Assembly: GCA_016584495.1 (NCBI GenBank)
Contig: WAID01000007.1
Location: 2,280,001-2,344,000 of the forward strand
From: Celoporthe dispersa
Lineage: Eukaryota; Ascomycota; Sordariomycetes; Diaporthales; Cryphonectriaceae
Reading direction: 5' to 3'
DNA: 64,000 nt
In this document: piece by piece, positions 31,456-43,327 of the stretch
Position numbering within the stretch: position 1 is the stretch's first letter
How the letters are laid out: each line of letters opens with the position of its first letter
Notes under the pieces: model-generated
The model's input: the letters and a program-made list of their open reading frames with translations, nothing else
The model's database searches: none
What the model was told of the DNA's origin: nothing
Translations under genes and position numbers: made by a program

Positions 31456-32710
31456 ATGGCCGAAGCCGTCGGCCTTGCACTGAGTGGTGTGGCTCTCGTG
31501 AGCCTGTTCTCCACCTGTGTCGAAATGCTCGAGTATTTCGAGCAGGCTCGAGACCTCCACAAGGACTTCAAGCGCGCCTTGACCAAGGTGAACCTGATGA
31601 GGAGGAGACTGGGTCACTGGGGAGAGAGCATGTCGCTTGGCCAGGCAGGCCGCGAGGCAGACGTGCTGCGGGATCACTGGCCAGAGGAGTGTAATGTCAT
31701 CATGTCCAGCCTGCGGGACATCAGCGAGCTGCTGGCGGCTGCTAATTCTCTGTGTGGGAGGTATGAACGTGGGATTGGGCAGAAGACCAACTGCACTATC
31801 GACAACCCTGATACCGTGCAGGAAAAGGGCGCAGCTCTGGATGGGAGCCAGGTCAGCCTAGACTGTCACGCGGCGGATCATAGACATTATAAAGGCAGCT
31901 TAAGCCCCAGGCTTCGAAGCCGCAACTTGTTCTTCTCTTTTCGACTCAGAGCTGTCTGGGCTGTACAGGACAGAAAGAAGCTGGAAGCGCTCATTGACGA
32001 CCTTCACTTCCTAATCCTCAACCTAGAGACTATCGAAAAGCGCCTCCTTGCAGGCTGTGGCATGTCCCATAAGCCCAACGAGAGGATGGAAGGTGAGTGG
32101 GAGGACGACTGGGATCGGAGGCCTCTCTGCAACTGCTAAGCTGTGAGTTTCGTCACAGGCTCAAGGTCGGGCGGCAACGGGGCCAACCAGAACAGGTGGC
32201 AGCCTCCGACTCAACACACCATCATTCCGGGCAGCACCCCTTCACAATGTAAGATGTGCCCTCCCCTTTGCCTGTCCAAACACCCTTTCTGACACTGTCG
32301 TAGTTGGAAATTTAGTCTGGAACAACACAACCAGCTGTGACGGCCTTGCCTACTATGGGTTTCCTTCTGCTATTCCTGGTGCTTTCTCTACCACCCCACC
32401 GTCTCAATATATGGTTAAGCCTCAGACGGATGCGAACGGTCACACCTTCAGCCGCCTGACTTCCGAGCCCAACGCGTATATGCACGCTGGCAATTATTAT
32501 CACGGGGGACAGGCCCCCGACAATGACACAAGGCACAGCTATCAAGACTGCAATGCGAAGGGATACAGTGAAATGTATCTCGGGAACACGGATGCCAAGT
32601 CGCTTCTGGACATGCAGAAGCAGAGGCAGAATTTTCAGCTGAAGGCGTTGAAATTGAACCAGGTGCAGAGTATGCAGGCGACACCGACGACGCCGACTAC
32701 CCATACATAG
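31456..32710 (+). CDS. HeLo-domain protein with two C-terminal HET-s-type amyloid repeats
   Basis: Three exons, 31456-32092, 32159-32248 and 32304-32710, introns 66 and 55 nt, phases all agree; 377 residues. Residues 1-205 form a HeLo (prion-inhibition and propagation) domain: a hydrophobic N-terminal helix (MAEAVGLALSGVALVSLFS), the RRLGHWGES helix and RAVWAVQDRKKLEALIDDL. Residues 213-288 are a Gly/Asn/Gln/Pro-rich linker. Two gap-free repeats follow, GHTFSRLTSEPNAYMHAGN (288-306) and RHSYQDCNAKGYSEMYLGN (319-337), 31 residues apart, sharing H-[ST]-[FY]-x10-M-x-x-G-N. In HET-S of Podospora this layout means a beta-solenoid prion domain that triggers the HeLo domain to insert into membranes and kill the cell in incompatibility. 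A Thr/Pro-rich tail of 40 residues after the repeats is extra. No NLR neighbour. The HeLo call is firm; the amyloid call is inference. Confidence 0.82.
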
Positions 32711-33080
32711 GTACCGACGCAACTGGTGGTACACACAACAGTAGTAATATTGTGCCTAGACCCCAGATGCCGCCACCTCACCAATTCTGAGGAATATATA
32801 TACTTGTCACTGCGCTGCAACACTTCCAAATGTTTACTGTGACACCTCACACCTGCTACCCAAGCATGATCCTCCTTCGTAACCTATGTATTATGTGTAT
32901 ATCTCTCTCTAAGTGTTAATAAGATCTCACTATTTGCAGCCCAACAGTTCTTCCAGTGGCAGCCGTGTAGCCTCACTTGTATTGTGCATATATAGAACAC
33001 AGTCCAGCAAGCCGGACTTCCGAGAAAGATGGTGGGGCGATGAAGATAGGTTCTAGCAACCTGCAGCTGAAGAAGCCAAA
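32711..33080. other. Spacer between convergent genes
   Basis: A/T-richer 370 bp holding the 3' ends of the HeLo gene and the PLP enzyme gene. Nothing else seen. Confidence 0.5.
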
Positions 33081-34398
33081 TCATGAACTATCCGCGGACG
33101 CGCTGTGCTCGGCCAGTAGCGCCTTGAAGCCCTGCAGGAGATCCTCCCTCAGGTCCTCCCACGCCTCGACCCCGATGCTTACCCGCAACACCGTCTTGGC
33201 GATGCTCACGTCCGACATGGCCCGCCACTCGATCAGGCTCTCGACGCCGCCCAGGCTCGTGGCGTGGTGGAATAGGTGCAGCTTGCTCGGCAGCCGGCGC
33301 GCGTCGCCCTCCCTCTTCATGACGATGGTGAAGACGGGGCCCCAGCCTCGCGGCATCTGCCTCCGCAGCCAACTCCCCTCGACCGCCGCCTCGGGCTGCA
33401 GGCTGGCGTGCTGGACCCTGTCCACCACGCGCGCCACCACCCCCGCCACCCTCGCCATCCGACCGCCGCGCCTCGGCGTCGAGCCACGCCACCAGCTGCG
33501 TGGCGCTGTGGCTCTGCCTCTCGATGCGGACCTCCAGCGTCCGCAGGCTGCGCACGCCCAGCCAGCCCTCCAGGCTGCCCATCACGCTGCCCAGGAACAG
33601 CCGCTCGTCCATGAGACCTTTGACCCAGCCGTCGTCCCGGGCGCGGTCCGGCCTCACGGCCAGCACGCCGCAGAGCATGTCGCTGTGGCCGCCGAGGTAC
33701 TTGGTGCCGCTGTGCATGATGATGTCGGCGCCGAAGCGGAAGGGGTCGAGCAGGGGCGGGGGCGCAAAGGTGGCGTCGACGGAGAGGTAGCAGCCCAGCT
33801 CGCGGGCGAGGCGGGCGTAGTGCTCGAGGTCACGGGCCTCGCCGGTCGGATTGAGGGGGGTCTCGACGTGGATAAGGTCGCCGGGCTTGAGGAGGGCCAG
33901 CTGGGCCGGGTCCTCGAGCTCGAGCTGCTCCAGCCCCGTGAGCTTGGACACGAGCCGGACGACGCCGTGGCAGCCGTGGTAGCCACCACCGATGGCGACG
34001 CGGCGCGGGTTGAGGTAGACCAGCAGGGCGTGGAAGGCGCCCAGGCCGCTGGCGTAGGTGACGGCGGGCCCGCCGAGCAGGGCGGACAGGAGGGCCTCGA
34101 GCCGCGTCGTGTTGGGCGCCGATGCGCGGCTGTAGACGTGCGAGTCGAAGGGGGCGGCCGGGTCGGTGTTGTCCCACTGTCGGAGGAGGTCCGGGTCGGC
34201 GTTGTACCGGAAGGTGGTGGACGTGTGCAGCGGGGGCGCGACGGCGCGGTGTGAGTTGATGTAGTCGTCAGCGTGTACGGCGAGGGAGGAGAGGGCGAGC
34301 TCATGACCGGGGAAGTGAGAGGCCAGAGAGCCAGGGCCGGATGAGGAGTGGGACGGGGTGCTTGTGCCTCCTGTCATGATCGCAGTATCGGGCGCCAT
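33081..34398 (-). CDS. PLP-dependent trans-sulfuration enzyme, cystathionine gamma-synthase/beta-lyase family (+1 frame break)
   Basis: Fold-type I PLP enzyme of Cys/Met metabolism; about 438 codons, single exon. N-terminal landmarks: SSLAVHADDYINSHRAVAPP, HVYSRASAPNTTRLEALLS and YASGLGAFHALLVYLNPRR. The Schiff-base lysine is in MHSGTKYLGGHSD, and the ETPLNPTG segment contacts the cofactor phosphate region. The first frame carries the protein through TQLVAWLDAEARR, then runs into Gly-rich nonsense. The conserved C terminus (VQHASLQPEA, GPVFTIVMKREGDARRL, HATSLGGVESLIEWRAMSD) is in the frame one base further on and ends at 33081. One extra base in the G-rich stretch at about 33440-33490 explains this. 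Whether it makes or breaks cystathionine, or acts on another sulfur amino acid, cannot be told. Confidence 0.85.
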
Positions 34399-35411
34399 GT
34401 CCTCCTCGAGTGGTTCTACCTTTCAACTGCCTCGGATGTTCTGTCGCCCCTCTGAGCTCCTTCTTCGTCTCGATCTTCGGAAGGATCGCTCTGCTTTGAT
34501 ATGCTAGCAAGACAGACAGGTTGACTCATATATGAAAACCCGCTCAAATCCTTCCTTGAGTCACGAGAAGAGACGTCAAGGTCAGTGACAGGTCGAGATT
34601 GATTTTATCAGCAGTGAAGCCCCGTGTAACAATTGCACACAGTAGCAATACCCGACGAGTGTGCTTGTCGTACAAAGTCTTCTGAGAACTTGTTCTCGTA
34701 GCAAGTGTGTGTGTGTGGATTGAAGCAGAGAAGTTGATGCGGCGTTCTCCAAAGGGTGTAATAGATGAAAGAGCCGAGCCCCGTTATCGGTGAGCTGGGT
34801 TCCGGAGACGGCGGAGCCGGAGGAAGCCCCGAGTGCTTGGAGATCGACCGCGGCCCTCGGCTCCTTCCCAGCAACAGCTACGGGACGAAATGGTCAAGAG
34901 CCATCTAGTGCTCCTGCCAAAGCTTGATGAAACCCACTCTTTCCTTGTAGTAAATTTATAACAATCTTGAGCAAAAAATCTCGTTGTCATGAGGTCGAAG
35001 TTGTGTGTGCGCCTTTTTTTTTTTTTTTTTTTTTTTTTTGAAATGTCTCTTTATTGCATTATCATTCAATGGGTACTTTGCGAGACAATCATAGGCCTCT
35101 TTTCCCTCCAGCTGTAGTTTGTGTCTTATAATCCGTGTAACCAAAAAAAAAAAAAAAGGACTTAGTCCACTCGTGACTCCATGTGTGTGTTTCTGTGTTG
35201 GTCATGTTTCATGAGCGAATGTCCTGTCCTGTATTCGTTCCAGCCACCCCAGAAAACGTAATGCATGAAGGCTCATGTTGATAGCGACCTCAGGGCTTTC
35301 CCCTCTCCCTTGGGCAGCGTGCATTGCGCTGCTGCTCGTCACAACTCAACTCGCCGCCATCTTGTCCATGAGTATTGGCCTCACCGTCCCTACGACGACA
35401 GCGGAAGCACA
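34399..35411. other. Intergenic, about 1 kb, with homopolymer tracts
   Basis: Promoter of the PLP enzyme gene, then spacer. Carries a T26 run at 35014-35039 and an A-run near 35142-35157. No gene seen. Confidence 0.5.
35014..35039. repeat. Poly(T) tract, 26 bases
   Basis: Uninterrupted T run, matched about 100 bp downstream by an A run (35142-35157). Could be a relic of a retroposed 3' end or simple homopolymer growth. Confidence 0.9.
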
Positions 35412-36473
35412 TTATGCCTGCGCAGACACGTCCGTCATCTCTCGAGCTATGTCCATGTTGGCGGTCCGCGGCCTCTCCATGGCGCCTAGCTCGGCCCCCT
35501 GGCTGCCGCTCTGCGCCCGCTTTCGACCCGCCAGCAGGGAGAATCGTGAGGATGTAGGCGATGGCGACGCTATCGTCGGGGAAAGGGCGCTGCCCTCTTG
35601 GCTGTGGTCGGAGAACTTGGCGAAGAACCCTCTCTTCTTCTGCTGTGGTGGATGTAGTGGTACTTGTGGCTGTGCCTCGATGCCCTGCTTCTTCTCGTCG
35701 TCGTTCAGACCAACCTCTTCGAACCCTTCGCCCTCGCCCTCCTCGACGGATGTTGGCGTGTCGCGCTCAAAGAGGCGCTGTCGGGGCATGCGCGCGAACC
35801 GAGCCGAGTCCATGGAGCGGCGGGTGTAGCTGTCGTGGCTCACGATCGGGGAACGGGCCGATATGTCCTGTGTGGTTCAACAGAGTGCGGGTCAGCCTCA
35901 GGATCCTCCTCCCTCCTCAAGAACATGGTCGTGATCATGGACGTACGAAAGAGCGGCGGTAAGAATCAAACGACTCCCGCGAGATCCCAAACGGCTCGAT
36001 CTCTCCCATGTCGCTCCTGGTGTCGGTCGAGTTGCGCGAGAGGTATCGCCGGGGCCATGATGCCTTCTCTTCGGTAGGAGATGGCTGTAGTCCAAGTCAA
36101 CTTAGTAAATGGTACTTCCCGCAGGGAGAATTGGAACCCAAGTGGTAGACATACCGGAAGGTAAACACCGCTGTCGTTGACCACTAGATATCATAGGAAC
36201 AAAAATGAGCATGCTATTACACCCAGGCGACAAAAAGGCCATTGCGAGCGCAACAGGTGATTTCTTGGCGGACAATGGCATACCACTCATCTTGTATTCG
36301 CCCGTGTCCTGGCTGCGGCGGCTGCTGATGCTGACGGCCGACGAGGCTTTCGAGCCCACGGTGTCGACGCGCTCGAACCCGGGCGGCGTCTTGAGCGCAG
36401 GCTCGATGGTCAGCGGCGGGCGCAGAGAGGCCTCGTCTGCTTGCCGCCGCGCAAAGGGGTTCCGGATCGGCAT
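35412..36473 (-). CDS. Conserved filamentous-fungal protein, phospho-rich and disordered, four exons
   Basis: Exons 36473-36284, 36183-36155 (29 nt), 36084-35947 and 35867-35412, every junction GT-AG and in phase; 270 residues. It starts MPIRNPFARRQADE, then has PGFERVDTVGSKASSAVSIS and SRRSQDTGEYKMSVVNDSG. The short second exon encodes only VNDSGVYLP. Next come PRRYLSRNSTDTRSDMGEIE, SRESFDSYRRSFDISARSP, an acidic EEGEGEGFEEVGLNDDEK and KKRGFFAKFSDH. The many S/T-P and R-x-x-S sites suggest a phosphoprotein; there is no membrane or signal segment. I recognise the wording as a family widespread in Pezizomycotina but know no function for it. Upstream lies a 3.6-kb region with no gene. Confidence 0.8.
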
Positions 36474-39400
36474 GCTTATGGGCGGATGCTTCGGATGCGC
36501 CGGGTAAAGAGGGAGGGAGGGAGGAGATTGAAGCCGGTGAGGTTTACTCTGGGAGAACAAATTCACCAGAGCGAATGTGTAGGGGAAGACAGCCGAGAGA
36601 GAACCGTCGGCGTGATATGTATTTTCGAGTCTTTAGGACAAAGAAAGGGACGAACGATGGGCGCTTCCCGGTGTGGACCTCGAGGGGGCAGAGAGCGGTC
36701 GAGGCTTTGGGCGGCACGGATCTGTCCCAGCCAATGGTCGCTTGCAGGGTCGTCCAAGTCCTTCTTTTTCTGAATAGCTGAAATTGGTGGGGCTTATTAC
36801 TGTATGTAATGCGATTGCGGGTTGGTGGTGCTTGGTAACGTCAATGCCAGATGGATACAGGAATGGTGATCGCCCCAGGTTTAATTTGGCGAGGGGTGTG
36901 TAGCGTATGTTATACAAGTCCGACGCTGCGGGAAGCAGGAAGAGCGGGTTTCGAGGCTGAGAAGAGGGTGGATTCTTTCGCCAGGTCGACAGTTGTTCAA
37001 AAAGAGGAAAGTAAAAGGGGGGCTTTGCTGGAATCCTTCGAGAAGGAGTATGGAGAGAGAGATTTTAGTAGTAATAGTAATTGGGGGCAGAGGCGGTCGG
37101 GGAGAGAAAGTCCAGTCGACGACTCGTAAACGTGGGCGTGTGTGTGTTGGGAGTTCAGGATCAGACAGCTGGGAAGTGGGAGAGGAGGTGGCGCACAGGC
37201 TGTCCTTGTTTCTCAGTCAGTAAGAGAGATGTGTGAGGTCTCGTCCCTTACATAAATCCCCTTGAATTTTTTCTTCTTTTTCTCTTTTACCCCTGGCCAG
37301 AAAATCCCGATGATCTGATCTCGGGACGAGCCAAGCCAAGACATGCAGGTAGTTAGACTGGCCCTGTCGAGACATACGATACTACCATACTACTTTACTA
37401 GAGCAACGGAGGTCGTCATATGTTCTTTCCCTTTTTCCGTTGTGCCTTGGCAAGATGGCAAGAAGTTGGTACATAGCAGGGTAAAGGACGCTTAAGGATT
37501 ACAAGGTAGTGGGTACCAAGATACCTTGTCCAACACCAGAACACGCCACCCACCGGTCTCTCTCTGTGTGTGTATGTCTCTCTCTCTCTCTCTCTCAAAG
37601 CAGCAACCAATCAATCAATCACTCGTTCATCACCACCACCACCATCATCATCATCATTGATCGAGACTTTCCTGCTGCCTGTCACGGCGTCGGGAAACGG
37701 CACGGGATTTGCATTCCGCCTTTCCCATCCCGACAGGTCCCTGAATCGTTCTCACTCACGTACTCAGCCATGATCAGCCCGCAAATCGGCAACCCGTCGT
37801 GCTAACCTTGTTCGAGTCCCTCTCTCGCTGACGCCATGACCTCACTCCCGACACCAGCCCTGCCCCTTCCAAGGTCTCAACACTCCAGACAATCACCCAC
37901 GGCTCCCAAGTTTCCCTCTCTAGCGCGAGGAGCCAATACCGTGTTATACACATAGCAGGAGACTCCCAAATGCCGAGGTTTGAACGGGACTGACGACGCT
38001 GGTCTTGTATCAGAAGAATCACAAGCAGGAGGAATCTTTGCCATCTTGTCTCCCTTTCCCTTTTCCTTTTTCCTTTCCTTTCTTCTCTCTTTCTTTTTTG
38101 CTTCATTTAAATCTCCGAGGAATATTTTTATTTTATTTGAACCTCTTTTCTCTCCTCGGGTAGGGGCGGGGTATGGCGCGCTCCCGAAGCTTTGTTGAGA
38201 CAATGCGGAGGCACCCGGCACTCTCGTGATGCGAACCAAGCATGTGAAGCCACCTGCAGTGGCAGCTGACGACGCATGAGACTTGTGGCCTGATACAAGG
38301 GGAATAGAGCCTCGGGGTTGCTGCTACCGATGTATCAATCAACCAGTCCCCGACCCCAAGTTAGGACCGACAAGCCACAGGGCTTATCACCTGGCGTTCT
38401 TCAGTAAAGTTTTCCTCTCTGGTCTCGGCCCCACGACGGAGAGATCCTTCAATCTGTGATCCGTCCCGGCCGTCTGGATGAGAAAGGGTCTTCCGGGAGA
38501 AGCCATCGCGGAGGAGTCTACGGATCCGAAGAAACTCCCGTCCGTCCTCGGCCCTGCCCCGCAGGCTACCAAGCTCTATCTATTCTTATAATACAGATTT
38601 TCCTCCGAAAGACCAGGTGTGCTATTTCATACGCGGCGAGATCTACCCGAGGTTCCTTTTGTAAGACGGACCAAAGAACAGCCGGTCAGTGCTGACCACA
38701 GCCCCGCTACGCCTACCACACCAGCAGGCAAATCTGTCGCGAGCCCCATGTTATACATACTGACTGTACATAGCAGTAGTCTGTAGAATCTCCCACCTTA
38801 GCCTGCCTGCCAGGTTGGGTCTTTTTATCCTTTTTTCCCTTGAGGCGGTGCATGCGCGAGCAACTTCTTGCTGCTTGGCGGATGCCAGGGCTGCTTCCAG
38901 GAGAACTGGGCTGGCTGGTGTTATGCGATCCTTCGAGCAGCCTCGACGACCTTGATTCGACCTTGGTCTCTCTTCTCTCCCTCTCAGATGGTTGGGGGCA
39001 TAACAACGTATGGCCCAGGTCTTCTCACATCAGGACAGTGACGATTACAGCACACACTACTGCACAAAGAAGCCGCCGGCTTCTTGTCCGGTTTGAAGGC
39101 ATGAAGTCTAGGGCGTCATCTGAGGTATTCAGGCTGCAGATAAGCCAAGTCAGTCGGTGTGGCCGTCTTGTGGTCGCTGTAGTCATGTTTACGTGGTCGA
39201 CGACACCCACAAACAACTTGAGACTTGCCCGTTCTGTCGAGGATTCATAGTACACATAGTACTACGTTGGTCATCTTCCTAGCCTGCTTGGTGTGTACTC
39301 GCTCCTGTAAAGTAGCCGCGAATGCATGGTACAAGAAGGAAAGGAAAAGGAGGGAGGAGGAAGAACAGATGGGCGGAGGACTTGCAGTTTGTCAGATCCC

Positions 39401-40093
39401 AGCATTGTGGGAGTGGCTGTCCCAAATCCGGTCATTGCTCATTATTAATCAGTTTGAGTGGAAGGTTCTCTAGACAGCGGCTGTAGTGCATTGTACGCCA
39501 AAAATGGGAGTACAGGATACTTCCCTAGTCCCTGTAGGCCCCTCCAACTACTTGGGTCTAAACGTACTCCCCCGTCCAGGGTCGCCCCCCACTCGCCAGA
39601 CACGCCAGCCCAGGCCTAATCTTGTAGCTGAAGGATTTCCTCAGCGGGCATGCGTTTCTTCACGCAACCTGTATTCTTCTTTTCAGACTACAATGAACGT
39701 CGTAAGGCCACGCGGCGCACTCACCTCTTCTCCTCCAGAACCCTAAGCTTGCGAACATCCTCACATCTTCTCCTGCGCCCGCTCGTTCGACCTACGACAT
39801 CTCTCCAGTCTCCTCCTCGTCCACGATTTGGACCCGAGTACCGCATCTGCTGCTAGCTCCGCCGAGCCCAGGATCCGTACCTCCTCCCCATTCCGGACCC
39901 ACGTGTATCCTCCGCGTGTGCCCGTCATACAATTTCACCCACACGCACACACACACACACGCACCGGGCGGCGGGCCTCTGTTGTAACCAACGAGTACAA
40001 GGGCCGTCACGCCACCGGATAGACCGAATACGGGCCCGCCAGAAGAGCGTCGCCGTCGCCACCGACGGCCCCGTCCATGACAAGAATAGAACC
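36474..40093. other. 3.6-kb region without supported genes
   Basis: Divergent promoters of the gene at 35412-36473 (-) and the Zn2Cys6 regulator (+), plus spacer. Contains a CT microsatellite at 37577-37597, a CAC/CAT triplet patch at 37630-37660, T-rich tracts near 38055-38145 and a CA tract at 39940-39959. Scattered frames show no family likeness. Confidence 0.5.
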
Positions 40094-43000
40094 ATGTCCA
40101 CCCCGGACACCGACACCGCCATGCAGGGCTTGGGGGAGGTGGAGGACAGCGTGACCGTGCTGGTGAACGGTGACGGCAGCAGGGAGGGAGAGGCGAGCAC
40201 GACGCCGCCGCAGCACCAGCAGCCGCCCAACAACGCCGGCGTGCCCAAGCCCAAGCGCCTGGCGTGTATGGTCTGCCGGAAGAGGAAGCTGAGGTGCGAC
40301 GGCAACAGGCCGTGTTGTAGTACCTGCACGAGGCTGGGCCACGACTGCGCGTACGACGAGGTTAGGAGGAAGAGCGGTCCCAAGCGTGGATATGTGAAGG
40401 CCCTGGAGGAACGGCTGAGTGCGTGTCTCCCCCCTACGCGCCCCTTGTCTGATCGTGCTGCTGACATAGGACGGCCTGCAGAACAAGTCGAGACTCTGCT
40501 CAAGACACAGGAACCACCAACCTCTTCCAAGGCCGCCAGCAGCAACACTCCACCCACAAACTCCCGCGCCGAGCCCAAGATCAGCAGCACCACGCCACCA
40601 GTGCCCGCCCTCAATGTGCCTGACCCGCCTATCAATGCTGGCGGTGGCCGAGAGAGAGACCGCTGGGACTTCACCGCGGACAACTCCCCCCGGCCGCAGC
40701 AGCTCGCACCCGATACCTTCGACTTCAACTCGATCAACATGCAGAACAACTTCACCTGGGAGATGATAGGCCTGGGCCTAGAGGAGCCCCTGCCCCCACA
40801 AGAATCTATCGATGAATTGTCAGGACGCCTGCCCCCTCTCCCCATCCCCCTTCTCTCTGCATATATCTGTGTGTGTATGGGGAGAGCGAGAGACTAACGA
40901 AGGTTGAGCCGCAGTCACCAGATCTACTTTGAAAAGATCCACCCTTCTATGCCGATGATACATAAATACCGTTATCTTGCTGCCATGAATCTGTAAGTTT
41001 TACTTTTTCTCAACGCAGGCTAGTGGAGTAACAAGGTTCGGTGGCTGACGAGGCTCGTTCAGAGCACCGAATCAACGGCCTCCGGTGTGCCTCAGATACG
41101 GAATATGGACACTGGCATGTTCAGTGTCAGACAAGTTCTCGTCCCTCCGAGATTTATTCTACCAGAGGGCTAGGAAGTACGTCGAGGCCGACTATATCAA
41201 GGGGTTCGGAGAGCACCTGATCTCGGTGGCCCACGCTCAGACCCACTGCCTGCTCGCCCAGTACGAGTTCAAGATGATGTTCTTCCCCAGGGCCTGGATG
41301 AGCACGGGATCTGCCGTCCGGCTGTGCCAGATGATGGGGCTACACAGGCTTGACGGCGGTGGCCTGGATGTGAAGATGTGCATTCCCCCACCGCGGGACT
41401 GGACCGAGAGAGAGGAGAGGAGGCGGACGTTCTGGATGTCGTTTATCGAGGACAGGTACGCCAGTATCGGCACTGGGTGGCCCATGACCATCGACGAGAA
41501 GGACATTATGTCCAACATGCCCTCGTCGGAGGACGCCTTCGACATGAGCAGGCCCGAGCAGACCCAGACCCTCTCGGAATCCATGACCCCAGCCGGTGCT
41601 GGGAGGATCTCCACCATGGGCGGCATCGTGCTCATGGCATGCCTATTCGGCCGAAACCTCCTCCACCTCCACCGACCCGATGTCGATGATCGAGACCACG
41701 ACCTGAACGGAGAGTACTGGAAACGCCATCGGAACCTGGACAACATCCTCCTCAACACCTCGCTCTGTCTGCCGGCCCACCTAAAGCTGCCGGCCGGCCT
41801 GTCGAACCCCAATGTCATCTTTACCAACATGTGTATACACACCTCGACCATCTGTCTCCACCAGGCCGCCATCTTCAAGGCGGACAAGAACCGACTGCCT
41901 GCGTCGGTAAGCTCGGAGAGCAAAGTACGCTGCATCACCGCGGCCAACGAGATCGCCAGCACCATGCGGATGATCTCGCACATTGATCTCTCCACTGTAA
42001 GCCATCGTCATGGTTCTTTCTTTCTTTCTTTTCTACTTTTTAACGAAGTTCAGCCTGGGCTTGCCAGCTAATCTCCATGCCTCCTCAGATCAACCCCTTC
42101 ACCTCCTTCTGTCTCTACGTTGCCGCTCGGGTCTTTTGTGCAGTACCTGAAGAGCCGGCCTGACGAGAGCCAGACTGCCGACTCTCTGAGGTTTCTGCTC
42201 GCGGCGATGGGCGCTCTGAGGAGGCGAAACCCGCTGACGGAGTCCTTCCTGGTCCAGCTGGACGTGGACCTCGAGGCCCTGGGAACGCGCATCCCGAAGC
42301 TGAGGTCGGCCTTCCCGCGCAGCATGGAGCCGAGCAATGTAAGTTCCTGCCAACAAAAGAATCATTTACCACCACAACAGACACCGACTGACCCGATGGT
42401 ACAGCGCGGTCCGATGTCACAAGGGGCTGCGTCGACGCCGAGCGACAAGCAAGGCCAGGGGCACTGCGTCCTGGGCGGCTCAGGAGGGAATTTGTTTGAG
42501 GAGGGGGCCGACGCTGGCAAGACCCCTGACATGATCGACATCGACCCGGCCCTCTCGAGCGCTCCTCAGCAGCCCATCCCAAGCTTCAGCTCGCTGAACG
42601 CGCAGTGGCGGAACGAGGGCTCCAGGGCGATCCTCGAGAAGATACGGCAGGCCGGGTCCAATGCAAACTTTTTCGGGTCGAGCCTGATACAGGAGCTGGG
42701 CGTCGAGGCCACCGGCGACATGTCCCTCTCTCCAGACGCGGCACAGTCCTCGGACCGGCCGACGCCCAACTCGAGTACGTCTGCGTCGGACCGGCACAAC
42801 AGCGGTAGCGGCAACCTTACCGCTGCGGGCAGCAGCAGCCGCTCGGGCCCGAACTCATTTGAGGCCTCCCCAGCGTCCTCGTCCACGAACATGCAAGGAC
42901 AAGGCGGCCGCATGCCGGGCGACGCCGTGCACAACATCTTCGACAGCATACCGGAGGGCCTGCCTGGACACGACATGCCGACGGGACTCACACCAGGCCG

Positions 43001-43197
43001 GCAGTTCGGCCTGTCGATGGGAGACGCCCAAGGACACGACGGGGTCTGGCGACGCCACCGGCACGGGCGATTTCAACTGGGAGAACTTTGCGACGACGGG
43101 CACGGGGATGACGCCGATGAGCGAGGGGATGCTGCGGACCATGTTGCAGATGGGGCCGATGGAGACGATGGACTTGGGGTGGGACAATCCCACTTGA
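40094..43197 (+). CDS. Zn(II)2Cys6 transcription factor with fungal-specific TF domain (two frame breaks)
   Basis: Nuclear DNA-binding regulator. Exons: 40094-40418, 40482-40818, 40915-40992, 41063-41996, 42089-42338 and 42405-43197; about 904 residues. The Zn cluster at residues 58-84 reads C-x2-C-x6-C-x6-C-x2-C-x6-C (CMVCRKRKLRC...). The linker RRKSGPKRGYVKALEERL and a short coiled coil across the first intron (QVETLLK) follow. The middle homology region has HQIYFEKIHPSMPMIHKY, RPPVCLRYGIWTLACSVSD and the RRRTFWMSFIEDRYASIG motif. In exon 5 an extra T in GTCTTTTGTGCAG (about 42131-42135) shifts the frame before FVQYLKSRPDESQ. Near 42990-43025 a further net +1 puts the conserved GDFNWENFATTGTG tail in another frame. 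The exon 2 donor (GTCAGG) is weak and an alternative lies about 60 nt on. Target genes unknown. Confidence 0.85.
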
Positions 43198-43282
43198 CCC
43201 CCGATCGGCTCAAGTGCTGGAGCTTATGTTGTTCATGATGGTTTTGGATTGCATCAGTGGGCGGCGTTGGAGATCCGTTCCG

Positions 43283-43327
<45 letters not shown>

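Noticed and set aside
37805..37830. GTTCGAGTCC, similar to a tRNA B box
   Set aside because: No A box or cloverleaf stem could be found at the right distance.
42990..43025. Short intron to explain the frame change at the end of the Zn2Cys6 gene
   Set aside because: No GT-AG pair of plausible length restores the conserved tail; a one-base gain fits better.
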